From Prosthecobacter sp. (GTDB lineage: Bacteria; Verrucomicrobiota; Verrucomicrobiia; Verrucomicrobiales; Verrucomicrobiaceae), in assembly GCA_021733925.1 (NCBI GenBank), contig JAIPJY010000058.1, positions 1 through 41,938 on the forward strand: a DNA stretch of 41,938 bases. Reading direction: 5' to 3'. Positions 24,755-31,991 of the stretch are shown in pieces. The translations under genes and the position numbers were made by a program. The notes under the pieces are model-generated. The model worked only from the letters and a program-made list of their open reading frames with translations, was not told the DNA's origin and did no database searches. The first letter of the stretch is position 1. Every line of letters begins with the position of its first letter.

Positions 24755-24791
24755 GCCGGGACGGGCTAAAGCCCGAACTACGTACAAAGAC
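24755..24791. repeat. Hairpin repeat family GGCTAAAGCC-ACTAC, copy 1
   Basis: Stem CGGGC/GCCCG with loop TAAA (24762-24775), followed by GAACTACGTACAAAGA. It matches 35592-35627, where the stem is CCGGC/GCCGG with loop TGAA and the 3' flank is GACTACAATACGAAGA. Stem changes compensate, flank is conserved. Confidence 0.65.
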
Positions 24792-24795
24792 GCGT

Positions 24796-26460
24796 TCAGC
24801 GCCCTTCGCGCCCGCTTTCCTGCAGATGCTCGTGCAGGACGCGTACGACTTCCTGCACGACTTCCGGGCGCTCGACGCAGCTGTGCCAGCAGGGGACGAT
24901 TTTTTCGGACTTCGCGCCATCGAGATGGGCGCTCCAGTAGGGGACTGCGCCGTCGGAGCTTTCCTGCAGAGGTTTATGACCGAACTGCCCGATGATGGAG
25001 TGATACGGCACAGGAATTGGCACGGCGTTCAGCCCCTCATAGAAGGGATGCTCATTGGAGAGGGTGCCGATGCTGAGGAAGGCGAAGAAGCCCCAGTTGC
25101 GAATCTGCGGCGAGAGTGCGTCGGAGTTGCCGGTGAGGAGCTGCTTGGACATCAGCAAGGTGTCCACCGGAAGGCGGATGAGGGAGGCGAGGCGACGCAC
25201 CAAGTTTGTACCGGCGATGTCGCTGCCACGTTGCGGCGTGGTGATGAAGACGAGACGTTTCACTTCGGGCTGGGGCTTGAATTTGAGAGAGCTGACAAGG
25301 CGCTCACGAACGGGCTCGGAGACGTTCAACTGCTCCGGCGGTTTGCGAAACATGGCGTCCCACAGCTTGTCGCTGGGATCGATGGCCTGCATGCGGCTGA
25401 GAAGGCCGCCCATGCTGTGGCCCACGATGACCATGCGTTTCATGCCGGGATCGTTGTGATCAGGATCGAAGTGATTGCTGGCCTGCTGCAGCGAATCGCG
25501 CAGGCGTGCGGAGGTCTGAGGTACGCCCAAGCCGGTGGGATAGAGGAAGTACCAGGGCTGATATTTTGCGCGCAGTTCGGGGTCTGAGCTGATGGCATTG
25601 ACCGCGTTCAGCCAGATGTGTGGGTCTGACATGAGGCCATGGACGAAGACGACGGGGATGCGCTGAGGATCATAGCCGTCCATGCAGTAGAGGTGGCTGT
25701 CACCGAGAGTGCGCTCGGGATAGAACAAGCCCAGCAAGGAAAAGATGCCGAGGGATTTTTTGGACAGGGCCAGGTCTTTGGCGGCGGTGAAGTTTGCCGC
25801 CAGCAGGCGATCATCTTTCTGCATCTTCACGGACTCCACGTTGAGGGCATTGTGCAAATGCAGGCGGCAACGGCGTGGCGTGGCTGGATTGGCGTCATCG
25901 TCCTCCATTTCCATCACGGCGGTCAGGGTGAGGTTGCCACCGTTCGGCGGCAGGAAGGGCTGCTCTTTGCGCGTGGTATCCGTGCGGTAAATGTGGCCGA
26001 CGACTGGCACCCCCAGGCCGGACCGCTCTGAGAGTGTGTCATCCTCTTGCGATTTTTTGCGCGTGGCGAGCATGAGCTGGTCGATCTGCGTGGGCGGCAC
26101 CTCCGTTTTGGGGCTGGTCACGGTGTCCAGTTCGATCTGAAACGTGTCCCGCTTGGAGGCAAACATGGTGCCGTTCTGCCAGTAGCGCGGGCATTGATGC
26201 GCGTCCCATTCACGCAGGAACCTGGCGAGGGCATTATCGTAACGATCCTCTGCGGCACGCCGTGCGGAGGAACTGCCCTGCTGCATGCCATCCCAGCCAG
26301 CCGCCACTTCATCCAGAAGTACGGCCATTTGCTTCTTCTCACGTGTGGTCAGCACGGTCTCGGCGCGAGTCACCTCCACTCGCAGCACCGAATGGCATGA
26401 AGTCAGTGCTACGCAAAATGCGAAAGCGATAATGCGCAGCGCAGGCGTGGGCGGGATCAC
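24796..26460 (-). CDS. Lipase-like alpha/beta hydrolase lipoprotein
   Basis: About 554 residues. From the GTG at 26460 the protein begins IPPTPALRIIAFAFCVALTSC, a lipoprotein signal with Cys22. About 300 residues of uncharacterised N-terminal domain follow. The hydrolase domain then shows VVFVHGLMSDPHIW (oxyanion loop), MVIVGHSMGGLLSRMQ (nucleophile Ser), and VFITTPQRGSDIAG. A likely catalytic His sits near the C-terminus (PCWHSCVERPEVV). This resembles PGAP1-like/triacylglycerol lipases. The GTG overlaps the TGA of the upstream DUF1080 gene (GTGA), so the pair is translationally coupled. An in-frame reading upstream of 26460 is open but runs inside the DUF1080 gene and looks non-coding. Confidence 0.82.
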   Translation of the reverse strand: MIPPTPALRIIAFAFCVALTSCHSVLRVEVTRAETVLTTREKKQMAVLLDEVAAGWDGMQQGSSSARRAAEDRYDNALARFLREWDAHQCPRYWQNGTMFASKRDTFQIELDTVTSPKTEVPPTQIDQLMLATRKKSQEDDTLSERSGLGVPVVGHIYRTDTTRKEQPFLPPNGGNLTLTAVMEMEDDDANPATPRRCRLHLHNALNVESVKMQKDDRLLAANFTAAKDLALSKKSLGIFSLLGLFYPERTLGDSHLYCMDGYDPQRIPVVFVHGLMSDPHIWLNAVNAISSDPELRAKYQPWYFLYPTGLGVPQTSARLRDSLQQASNHFDPDHNDPGMKRMVIVGHSMGGLLSRMQAIDPSDKLWDAMFRKPPEQLNVSEPVRERLVSSLKFKPQPEVKRLVFITTPQRGSDIAGTNLVRRLASLIRLPVDTLLMSKQLLTGNSDALSPQIRNWGFFAFLSIGTLSNEHPFYEGLNAVPIPVPYHSIIGQFGHKPLQESSDGAVPYWSAHLDGAKSEKIVPCWHSCVERPEVVQEVVRVLHEHLQESGREGR

Positions 26461-27122
26461 TTCGTCTCGGTGATCGGAGTCAGCTTGACGTTGCGAATCG
26501 CCGCCATGGTGTTGAAGGTCGTCAGCGAGAGGGGCAGGTAGCTTTCGATGGGACCGGAACGAACGCTGATTTTTTTGCCCTCGATGTCCTCGTCGACGAT
26601 TTGTTTGTCGCCCAGCCAGACGCTGATGTTTTTCGGGGTGACGCGCAGCTTGATGGAGTACCACTCGTCATCCTTGTAGCGCTGGTAGGTGGAGGTGTTG
26701 TTGTCGGAGGCATCCATGCTGTCGATGCAGGAGATGCCGGTGACGCTGCCGCCCCAGCCGCCGCAGATCAGGGTGGCGCAGTGTTTGAGATCGCCGACGG
26801 GAAAGGTGAGGCCGACGAAGAAATCGACGCCCTGCATGCGCTTGGCATCCAGCGTGATCTCGTAGTTGGTCGTTGGCAGTGTGTCCGCTTTCTTGTAAAT
26901 GGCACCACTCACATTCTCGCCTTGATTGATGATCATGAGACCACCCTCCAGTTCCACCTCCCCGCTGCCGCCGACGTCCACGGACTCCCAGTCGTCGAGT
27001 GATTTGCCGTTGAAGAGCATGATCTCCTTGGCAGCCTCCGGCTTGGCTGGGGCAGGTTTGTCTTCAGCAGTGGCAAAGGCGGTGCCGAGCACCAGAAGAG
27101 CGGTCAGAGTTGGGAATTTCAT
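26457..27122 (-). CDS. Secreted DUF1080 (3-keto-disaccharide hydrolase-like) protein
   Basis: About 221 residues with a signal peptide (MKFPTLTALLVLGTAFATA). The remainder is a concanavalin-like beta-sandwich typical of DUF1080: ELFNGK-type opening (IMLFNGKSLDDWESVDV), EVELEGGLMIINQGE, and EWYSIKLRVTPKNISVWLGDKQIVDED. The family is very abundant in Planctomycetes and Verrucomicrobiota; some members cleave 3-keto-glycosides. Start ATG 27122 chosen because the signal peptide begins there. It is first in a two-gene unit with the lipase-like gene (GTGA overlap) and divergent from gluconokinase across 66 bp. Confidence 0.85.
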   Translation of the reverse strand: MKFPTLTALLVLGTAFATAEDKPAPAKPEAAKEIMLFNGKSLDDWESVDVGGSGEVELEGGLMIINQGENVSGAIYKKADTLPTTNYEITLDAKRMQGVDFFVGLTFPVGDLKHCATLICGGWGGSVTGISCIDSMDASDNNTSTYQRYKDDEWYSIKLRVTPKNISVWLGDKQIVDEDIEGKKISVRSGPIESYLPLSLTTFNTMAAIRNVKLTPITETK

Positions 27123-27188
27123 GGCTTCGACCCGCACCCTCAGCGTGGCATGCCCCACGGTCAAGCGTCACAAAAAACACCTTCAACC

Positions 27189-27701
27189 ATGCTCCACCCC
27201 GATCTAAAAACAATCATCCTCATGGGCGTCTCCGGCAGCGGCAAGTCCCTCATCGGCAGCCTGCTGGCCGCAAGGCTCGAAGGCGTCTTCGAAGACGGCG
27301 ACGATTTCCACCCGCCCTCCAACAAGGCCAAGATGTCTGCCGGTACGCCGCTGAATGATGACGACCGCTGGCCTTGGTATGCGACGCTGCGGCAGCGCAT
27401 CGAGGACATGCGGCACCTGACGCCGAACTACGTGCTCGCCTGCTCCGCGCTGAAGCCGATCTATCGTGATAAGCTGCGCGCCCACGATCACCCGGAGACG
27501 CTGCGCTTTGTGCTGCTGGACGGGACGAAGGAACTCATCGCCTCGCGGCTTGCGGGGCGCAAAGGGCACTTCATGCCGCCCACCTTGCTGGACAGCCAAC
27601 TGGCCACGCTGGACCCGACGCCTGACATCATCCGTGTTTCCATTGATCAAACACCTGAGGAAATCGTGAACGACATCATTCAGAAGTTGGAGCACGTATG
27701 A
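27189..27701 (+). CDS. gntK: Gluconokinase, GntK family
   Basis: About 170 residues, the usual size. Phosphorylates D-gluconate to 6-phosphogluconate. Walker A GVSGSGKS is at residues 13-20. The GntK-specific DGDDFHPPSNKAKMSAGTPLNDDDRWPW segment, quoted in outline, gives the typical gluconate loop. YVLACSALKPIYRDKLR and the lid GRKGHFMPPTLLDSQLATLD are standard. Start ATG 27189 gives the classic short N-terminus. Its TGA overlaps the ATG of the following nuclease gene (ATGA), an odd pairing of sugar metabolism with DNA repair that is probably just transcriptional economy. Confidence 0.93.
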   Translation: MLHPDLKTIILMGVSGSGKSLIGSLLAARLEGVFEDGDDFHPPSNKAKMSAGTPLNDDDRWPWYATLRQRIEDMRHLTPNYVLACSALKPIYRDKLRAHDHPETLRFVLLDGTKELIASRLAGRKGHFMPPTLLDSQLATLDPTPDIIRVSIDQTPEEIVNDIIQKLEHV

Positions 27702-30532
27702 GCGACGCGATTCAGCGGCTGTTCTGGGGCTGGGAGGCGCCCGTCATCGATCAAGCTGTGGCCTTGCTCTGCCGCGACTGGGATTCTGCGCGTGCGCTGG
27801 ATCTCAGCAGCACGCTGCTGCTGGTGCCGAATGGTGAAGCGGGACGGCGGCTGCGTGAGGCGCTGGCGGTGGCGACGAACCAGACGGGCACTGCGGCCAT
27901 CGTGCCGCATCTTTGGCTGCCGGAGCAGGCGCTGCTGCCGCAGACGCGACGATTTGAAGCTGCTACTACTGTACAAGCGCAGATGGCCTGGCAGAGGGCG
28001 CTTGAACGTGTGCCGCTGGATTCACTCACTGCGCTGTTTCCCAAGCCTCCTACGAATTCAGGCTGGGGCTGGCAGGCGGAGACCGCGCGCATGCTGGCGG
28101 AACTCAAAATGCTGCTCGGAACGGGCGGACTGACCTTTGCAGATACAGCCGCCCATCCTGCTGCACAGCGGGATGCCGCACGCTGGCAGGATCTAGCGAA
28201 GATTGAGCGTGCTTATTTCGAAGAACTCGCGAAAGCGAAAGTGGCGGATGCTCAGGTGCTCAAGCGTGGGTATGCGCACGAACCTGCATTGCCGGAAGGG
28301 GTGCGGCGCGTTGTCGTACTCGCCTCGCCGGATTTGCCGCCCTTGCTGGATGACTGGATTGCGGGCTGTGCCAAACGTGGACTGCAGGTGGTCATCGCGA
28401 TTCAGGCTCCGCAGTCGATGGCGCATTCCTTTGATGCGTGCGGACGTCCGCTGCCGGAATGCTGGGGCGAAGACGCGGGCAGCAGTCTGCCGTTTCAAGA
28501 TGAGCAGATCCACGTGGCGCGTGATCCTGCCACGCAGGCGGTGCTGACGCTTGATCTCATGCGGGAGCTTGTGCCGACAGGACGCACGGCGCTGGGTGTG
28601 TGCGATGCCGAAGTCGGCAGCCTGTTGCTGGAAAAGCTCACGCTCGAAGATGCGCGCAGTTTTGAGCCCGGAGGTGTCCCTGTGCAGCGTGAGGGCATGT
28701 GGCATGTGCTGGATTGCTTCCGTCTGTTGCTGAGTTCAGGGGCATGGCGTGCCTTTGCCGCACTGCTGCGCATTGAGGAGTTTCGTGATGCTGTCATCCC
28801 CGGCAATGAGAGCACCGCTGCGCTGCTGCGTGAAGCGGATGACTTTGCCAGTGAGCATCTGCCCGTGACTCTGGCGCATGCGCTGGAACTGCCGCTGGCG
28901 GACCTCCCTGCCCTGCTGCCTGCCGTTGAGAACACGCTCGCCTTGCTGGATTCGCTGCGGCGTCTCACGCCGGCCAAAGCGGCGCGCACGCTGATCTTGA
29001 AGCTGCTCGGTGAGCAGGAGTTCAGCCCCGATGCACCCGGTGATAGGGAACGCACGGAACTGGCCACCGAGTGGCTGCGCATCACGGAAGAACTCGAGCA
29101 GGAGGCGAAGCGATTTGGATTGCAGCCGAAGGCGGAAGACACCCTGGCGCTTTCGCTGGAATGCCTTGCGCAAAGCCGACTGGCAGAGCCGCGTGGAGAC
29201 ATCGACCTCGTGCTGCAGGGGTGGCTTGAACTGCTGTGGGAAAAAGCGCCGAACCTCATCGTCACGGGTCTCAATGAGGAGCATGTGCCGGGCATTTTTA
29301 TCAGCCATCCGTTTCTGCCGGACAGTCTGCGCAAAGCACTGGGGCTGCCTTGTCAAAACACCCGCTTTGCGCGTGACGCCTTCATCCTCGCTGCGCTGGC
29401 GCATCAGCGTCTTGGAGAGCGCGGACGCCTGAGTTTGCTCTGCGGGCAGTGGAGTGAGAGTGGGGATGCCCTGCGACCTTCTAGGCTGCTGTTTTTGTGC
29501 GATGATGTGGCGCTGCCGCAGCGTGTGGCGCATCTGTTTCCGAAGGAAGAGGATCAAGCATCCGCAGCCGAGCCGCCGCGGACGCTGGCTTGGAAATTGC
29601 AGCCGGACTGGAGCGCGAAGACGCTGGACACCATCTCGCCTTCGCGCTTGCGCGAGTATCTGAACTGTCCGTTCCGCTACTACCTGAGTTGCACGAAAAA
29701 CATGGGTGCCATCGAGACGGGCAAACGTGAGCTGGATGCGGCAGAGTTTGGCAATCTCATTCATCATGCGTTTCATCGTCTGAGCCTGGATGCAGGCATG
29801 CGCGACTGCACGCATCCGGCGCAAATCGCTGAATGCCTCGAAGCAGCGGCGCGTGACCGGGTGCGTGAAATTCATGGTCAGAGACCTGCGCCGCTGATCA
29901 CGCTGCAGCTGGAAAGCATTTTGCAGCGATTGAAGAAAGCGGCGGAGATCGAAGCCAAGAACCGGCAGGAGGGGTGGCAGTGCATTGAAGCGGAATTGCT
30001 CATCGGCGACAAGGAAGAGGTCACGCCCTTCAAGATTGCTGAGGCGCGGCTGAGAGGCCGCATTGACCGGGTGGAACGGCATGTGGACGGCACGCTGCGC
30101 ATTGTTGATTTCAAGAGTTCGGACAAACCGCGAACGCCGCAGGAGGCGCATGTGAAAGTGATCACATCCCGAACGAAGCTGACTGAGGCGGATGAATGGA
30201 AGTGTTTTGATCTGCCCGATGGGAAGCGCGGGATGTGGCTGGATTTGCAACTACCGCTCTATGCAGCCGCCTTGCAAAAACGTGGTCAGTCTATCAGCAG
30301 TGTGGCCTACTTTGCCCTGCCCAAGAGCATTCAGGACACGGCCATCTTACCGTGGGAGGGATTTGATGCAGCATTGATGGACTCTGCGCACCAGTGTGCT
30401 GCGGAGGCGGTGCAGCGCATTCGCAGGGGTCAGTTTTGGCCACCGGCGGAGCGCTCGCCCAATGCCACGTTTGATGAGATGCTGCTGGGGGATGCTCTGC
30501 AGAGCGTGCAGCCGCCAGAAAGTGAAAAGTGA
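27698..30532 (+). CDS. AddB-like protein with C-terminal PD-(D/E)XK nuclease domain
   Basis: 944 residues. The N-terminal two thirds resemble the inactive helicase-like fold of AddB (STLLLVPNGEAGRRLREAL near residue 45 in place of Walker A; no GKT). The C-terminal part from about 650 is a RecB-family nuclease: SPSRLREYLNCPFRYYL, FGNLIHHAFHRL (His), LRGRIDRVERH (Asp), IVDFKSSDKP (DxK motif) and LDLQLPLYA (Gln-Tyr motif). The Fe-S cysteines of Bacillus AddB are not complete here. It should act with an AddA-type helicase-nuclease in double-strand-break processing, but no addA gene lies in the window. It overlaps gntK by four bases. The last codons run into a heptamer repeat, and a diverged copy of its 3' end lies at about 30816-30885. 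Confidence 0.9.
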   Translation: MSDAIQRLFWGWEAPVIDQAVALLCRDWDSARALDLSSTLLLVPNGEAGRRLREALAVATNQTGTAAIVPHLWLPEQALLPQTRRFEAATTVQAQMAWQRALERVPLDSLTALFPKPPTNSGWGWQAETARMLAELKMLLGTGGLTFADTAAHPAAQRDAARWQDLAKIERAYFEELAKAKVADAQVLKRGYAHEPALPEGVRRVVVLASPDLPPLLDDWIAGCAKRGLQVVIAIQAPQSMAHSFDACGRPLPECWGEDAGSSLPFQDEQIHVARDPATQAVLTLDLMRELVPTGRTALGVCDAEVGSLLLEKLTLEDARSFEPGGVPVQREGMWHVLDCFRLLLSSGAWRAFAALLRIEEFRDAVIPGNESTAALLREADDFASEHLPVTLAHALELPLADLPALLPAVENTLALLDSLRRLTPAKAARTLILKLLGEQEFSPDAPGDRERTELATEWLRITEELEQEAKRFGLQPKAEDTLALSLECLAQSRLAEPRGDIDLVLQGWLELLWEKAPNLIVTGLNEEHVPGIFISHPFLPDSLRKALGLPCQNTRFARDAFILAALAHQRLGERGRLSLLCGQWSESGDALRPSRLLFLCDDVALPQRVAHLFPKEEDQASAAEPPRTLAWKLQPDWSAKTLDTISPSRLREYLNCPFRYYLSCTKNMGAIETGKRELDAAEFGNLIHHAFHRLSLDAGMRDCTHPAQIAECLEAAARDRVREIHGQRPAPLITLQLESILQRLKKAAEIEAKNRQEGWQCIEAELLIGDKEEVTPFKIAEARLRGRIDRVERHVDGTLRIVDFKSSDKPRTPQEAHVKVITSRTKLTEADEWKCFDLPDGKRGMWLDLQLPLYAAALQKRGQSISSVAYFALPKSIQDTAILPWEGFDAALMDSAHQCAAEAVQRIRRGQFWPPAERSPNATFDEMLLGDALQSVQPPESEK

Positions 30533-30556
30533 AAAGTGAAAAGTGAAAAGTGAAAA
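30522..30556. repeat. Heptamer tandem repeat (GTGAAAA)5
   Basis: Five perfect copies of GTGAAAA. The stop codon of the nuclease gene (30530-30532) is inside the array, so changes in copy number would alter the C-terminus and frame. Confidence 0.9.
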
Positions 30557-30579
30557 GGGGGTGGGCAGTATTGGAGCGC

Positions 30580-30790
30580 GGTCTGAACGCGGCGCGTATG
30601 CGCGGCGGGATTCAGTGCAGACGCTGCTGGTGAGCATGGAGTGTGGCGGCGTGCTGGGTTTGCTGCCCGCTCGTGTGGTGTGATACCCAGGGTCGCCTCG
30701 CTTAGGCTCGGCTGACCCTGGGCTGTAATCCGCAGCCCCGATTGGGGCTGGTGTGCGGCGGGGAGATGGGGAGAAAGGTGGCTCAGGGGC
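30580..30790. repeat. Palindromic repeat shared with the MITE core
   Basis: Matches about 1835-2035 in the same orientation. Shared blocks include ACGCTGCTGGTG, GCTGGGTTTGCT, AGGGT-GCCTCGCT-AGGCTCGG, CGCAG-CCCG-TTGGG-CTGGTG. Two internal small stems are visible: GCCTCGCTTAGGC-like, and GCCCCGATTGGGGC. The 20-bp TIRs of the MITE copy are absent here. Confidence 0.65.
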
Positions 30791-30815
30791 TGTGCATCGC
30801 AGCCGTAGCGGCTTG

Positions 30816-30885
30816 TTCTGGCCACCGGCGAAGTGAGCCCAATTCCACGTTTGATGAGATGCTGCTTGGGGGATGCGATGCAAGC
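30816..30885 (+). pseudogene. Diverged duplicate of the nuclease gene 3' end
   Basis: Aligns with 30434-30502 inside the nuclease gene at about 85-90% by eye, including the block CACGTTTGATGAGATGCTGCT. Relative to the gene it has a two-base deletion, giving TGA after codons for FWPPAK, and a one-base insertion later. Weaker similarity may extend about 25 bp upstream. A non-functional fragment. Confidence 0.65.
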
Positions 30886-31003
30886 ACTGAACTCAAGGCG
30901 GCTGGATTGTGGAAAGGAGATTCACTTTCTTTGTGCCATGGCAACGGAGATGGTGGTGGGAGGCTTTGATCCAAGCAGAGCCAGCAGTAGCGGAATTTTG
31001 AAC

Positions 31004-31036
31004 CACTCATCGGACACTCATTAAACACTAATCAGA
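31004..31036. repeat. Three 11-bp direct repeats upstream of dapB
   Basis: CACTCATCGGA, CACTCATTAAA and CACTAATCAGA follow each other with exact 11-base spacing, about one helical turn. They end 57 bp before the -35 of the dapB promoter, where a regulator could bind on one face of DNA; no regulator is known. Confidence 0.55.
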
Positions 31037-31093
31037 GGCCGGAACCGATCAGATTTAACGGTGAAAGTTACTCGGGGAGTGTTCAGCCGCCTC

Positions 31094-31122
31094 TTGCATC
31101 ATTACAGCTGCCCGTTTATTAA
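31094..31122 (+). promoter_or_regulatory. Sigma-70-like promoter of dapB, near-leaderless
   Basis: -35 TTGCAT at 31094-31099, exact 17-bp spacer, -10 TATTAA at 31117-31122. Transcription should start near 31129, only about five bases before the ATG at 31134, so the message would have almost no leader and no Shine-Dalgarno sequence. Confidence 0.6.
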
Positions 31123-31133
31123 ACCGGCTCATT

Positions 31134-31874
31134 ATGTCTGACATCAAACTCCTCATCACCGGCAGCAAAGGCCGCATGGGCCAGGCGATCATTCGTGCCG
31201 CCGAGGCTCAAAACGTCAACGTCGCCTCCACCGTAGACGTGGGCGATGCATTGTCCCCTGCGCTCGCCAAGGCGGACATTGTGATCGACTTCTCTTCGCA
31301 CACTTTCTGCGATGAACTGCTGGGCGAATGCCTCAAGCAGGGGAAGAGCCTGGTGATCGGTACCACGGGGCACACCAATGAGGAACTGGCTCACATTCGT
31401 GAAGCCTCCAAGGCGCTGCCGATCGTGTTTGCCTCCAATTACAGCATTGGTGTGAACACGTTGTTCTGGCTCACGCGCAAAGCGACTGAGTTGCTCGGCC
31501 CGGACTTCGATCTTGAGGTCGTCGAGATGCATCATCGCATGAAGAAGGATTCCCCGAGCGGCACGGCACGTACGCTGGTCGAGATCCTCGCGGATGTGCG
31601 CGGGCTTGAGTATGACAAGGACTGCAAGCATGGCCGCTTTGGCGATGTGGGCGCGCGCACACCGAAGGAGATCGGCGTGCATGCCATTCGTGGCGGCGAT
31701 GTGGTGGGTGATCACACGGTGATTTTTGCCAACGTGGGCGAGAGAGTTGAGCTCACGCACAAGGCCAGCAGCCGTGACACCTTTGCCACGGGCTCGGTGC
31801 GAGCGGCCCAGTGGCTGGCGGGGAAGCCTGCGGGGCTGTATGACATGCAGGATGTGCTGGGACTGAAGGGCTGA
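31134..31874 (+). CDS. dapB: 4-hydroxy-tetrahydrodipicolinate reductase
   Basis: 246 residues, normal length. Reduces HTPA with NAD(P)H in the diaminopimelate/lysine pathway, feeding peptidoglycan. The N-terminal nucleotide motif is ITGSKGRMGQAI. The substrate/catalytic motif is VEMHHRMKKDSPSGTA, with the catalytic His and Lys. GTTGH, FASNYSIGVNTLFWL and the C-terminal HTVIFANVGERVELTHKASSR are all typical. It is monocistronic here; other dap genes are not in the window. A strong promoter with almost no leader precedes it, and a hairpin repeat follows the stop codon. Confidence 0.96.
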   Translation: MSDIKLLITGSKGRMGQAIIRAAEAQNVNVASTVDVGDALSPALAKADIVIDFSSHTFCDELLGECLKQGKSLVIGTTGHTNEELAHIREASKALPIVFASNYSIGVNTLFWLTRKATELLGPDFDLEVVEMHHRMKKDSPSGTARTLVEILADVRGLEYDKDCKHGRFGDVGARTPKEIGVHAIRGGDVVGDHTVIFANVGERVELTHKASSRDTFATGSVRAAQWLAGKPAGLYDMQDVLGLKG

Positions 31875-31953
31875 GTTTGCGATGGCTGGCCGTGGTTTGC
31901 CATTATTTGCAATGGTTTCCAAACAACCCAAACTCCAGCCATCAACCGCAAAC
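31875..31953. repeat. Long imperfect inverted repeat after dapB
   Basis: GTTTGCGATGGCTGG at 31875-31889 pairs with CCAGCCATCAACCGCAAAC at 31935-31953, allowing a four-base bulge. The first word recurs as GTTTGCGGTGGCTG just after the stop codon of the P-loop gene (from about 20588). There is no terminal T-run. Confidence 0.55.
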
Positions 31954-31991
31954 CATGTTCGGCCCCTTGATTTCTGCCAAAATCCCAGCCA

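Larger units (their letters stand above)
30533..31133. other. 600-bp intergenic region of repeats and gene debris
   Basis: It holds the heptamer array, a palindromic repeat shared with the MITE core (30580-30790), a second copy of the nuclease 3' end (30816-30885), an 11-bp triple repeat (31004-31036) and the dapB promoter (31094-31122). Open frames here are short and chimeric; no intact gene is supported. Confidence 0.7.

Noticed and set aside
28736-30250. 504-codon minus-strand open frame
   Set aside because: Antisense to the AddB-like gene, with a Gln/Arg-rich translation and no domain pattern.
30522-30556. Heptamer array considered as a CRISPR-like repeat
   Set aside because: Units are seven bases without spacers and there are no cas genes in the window.
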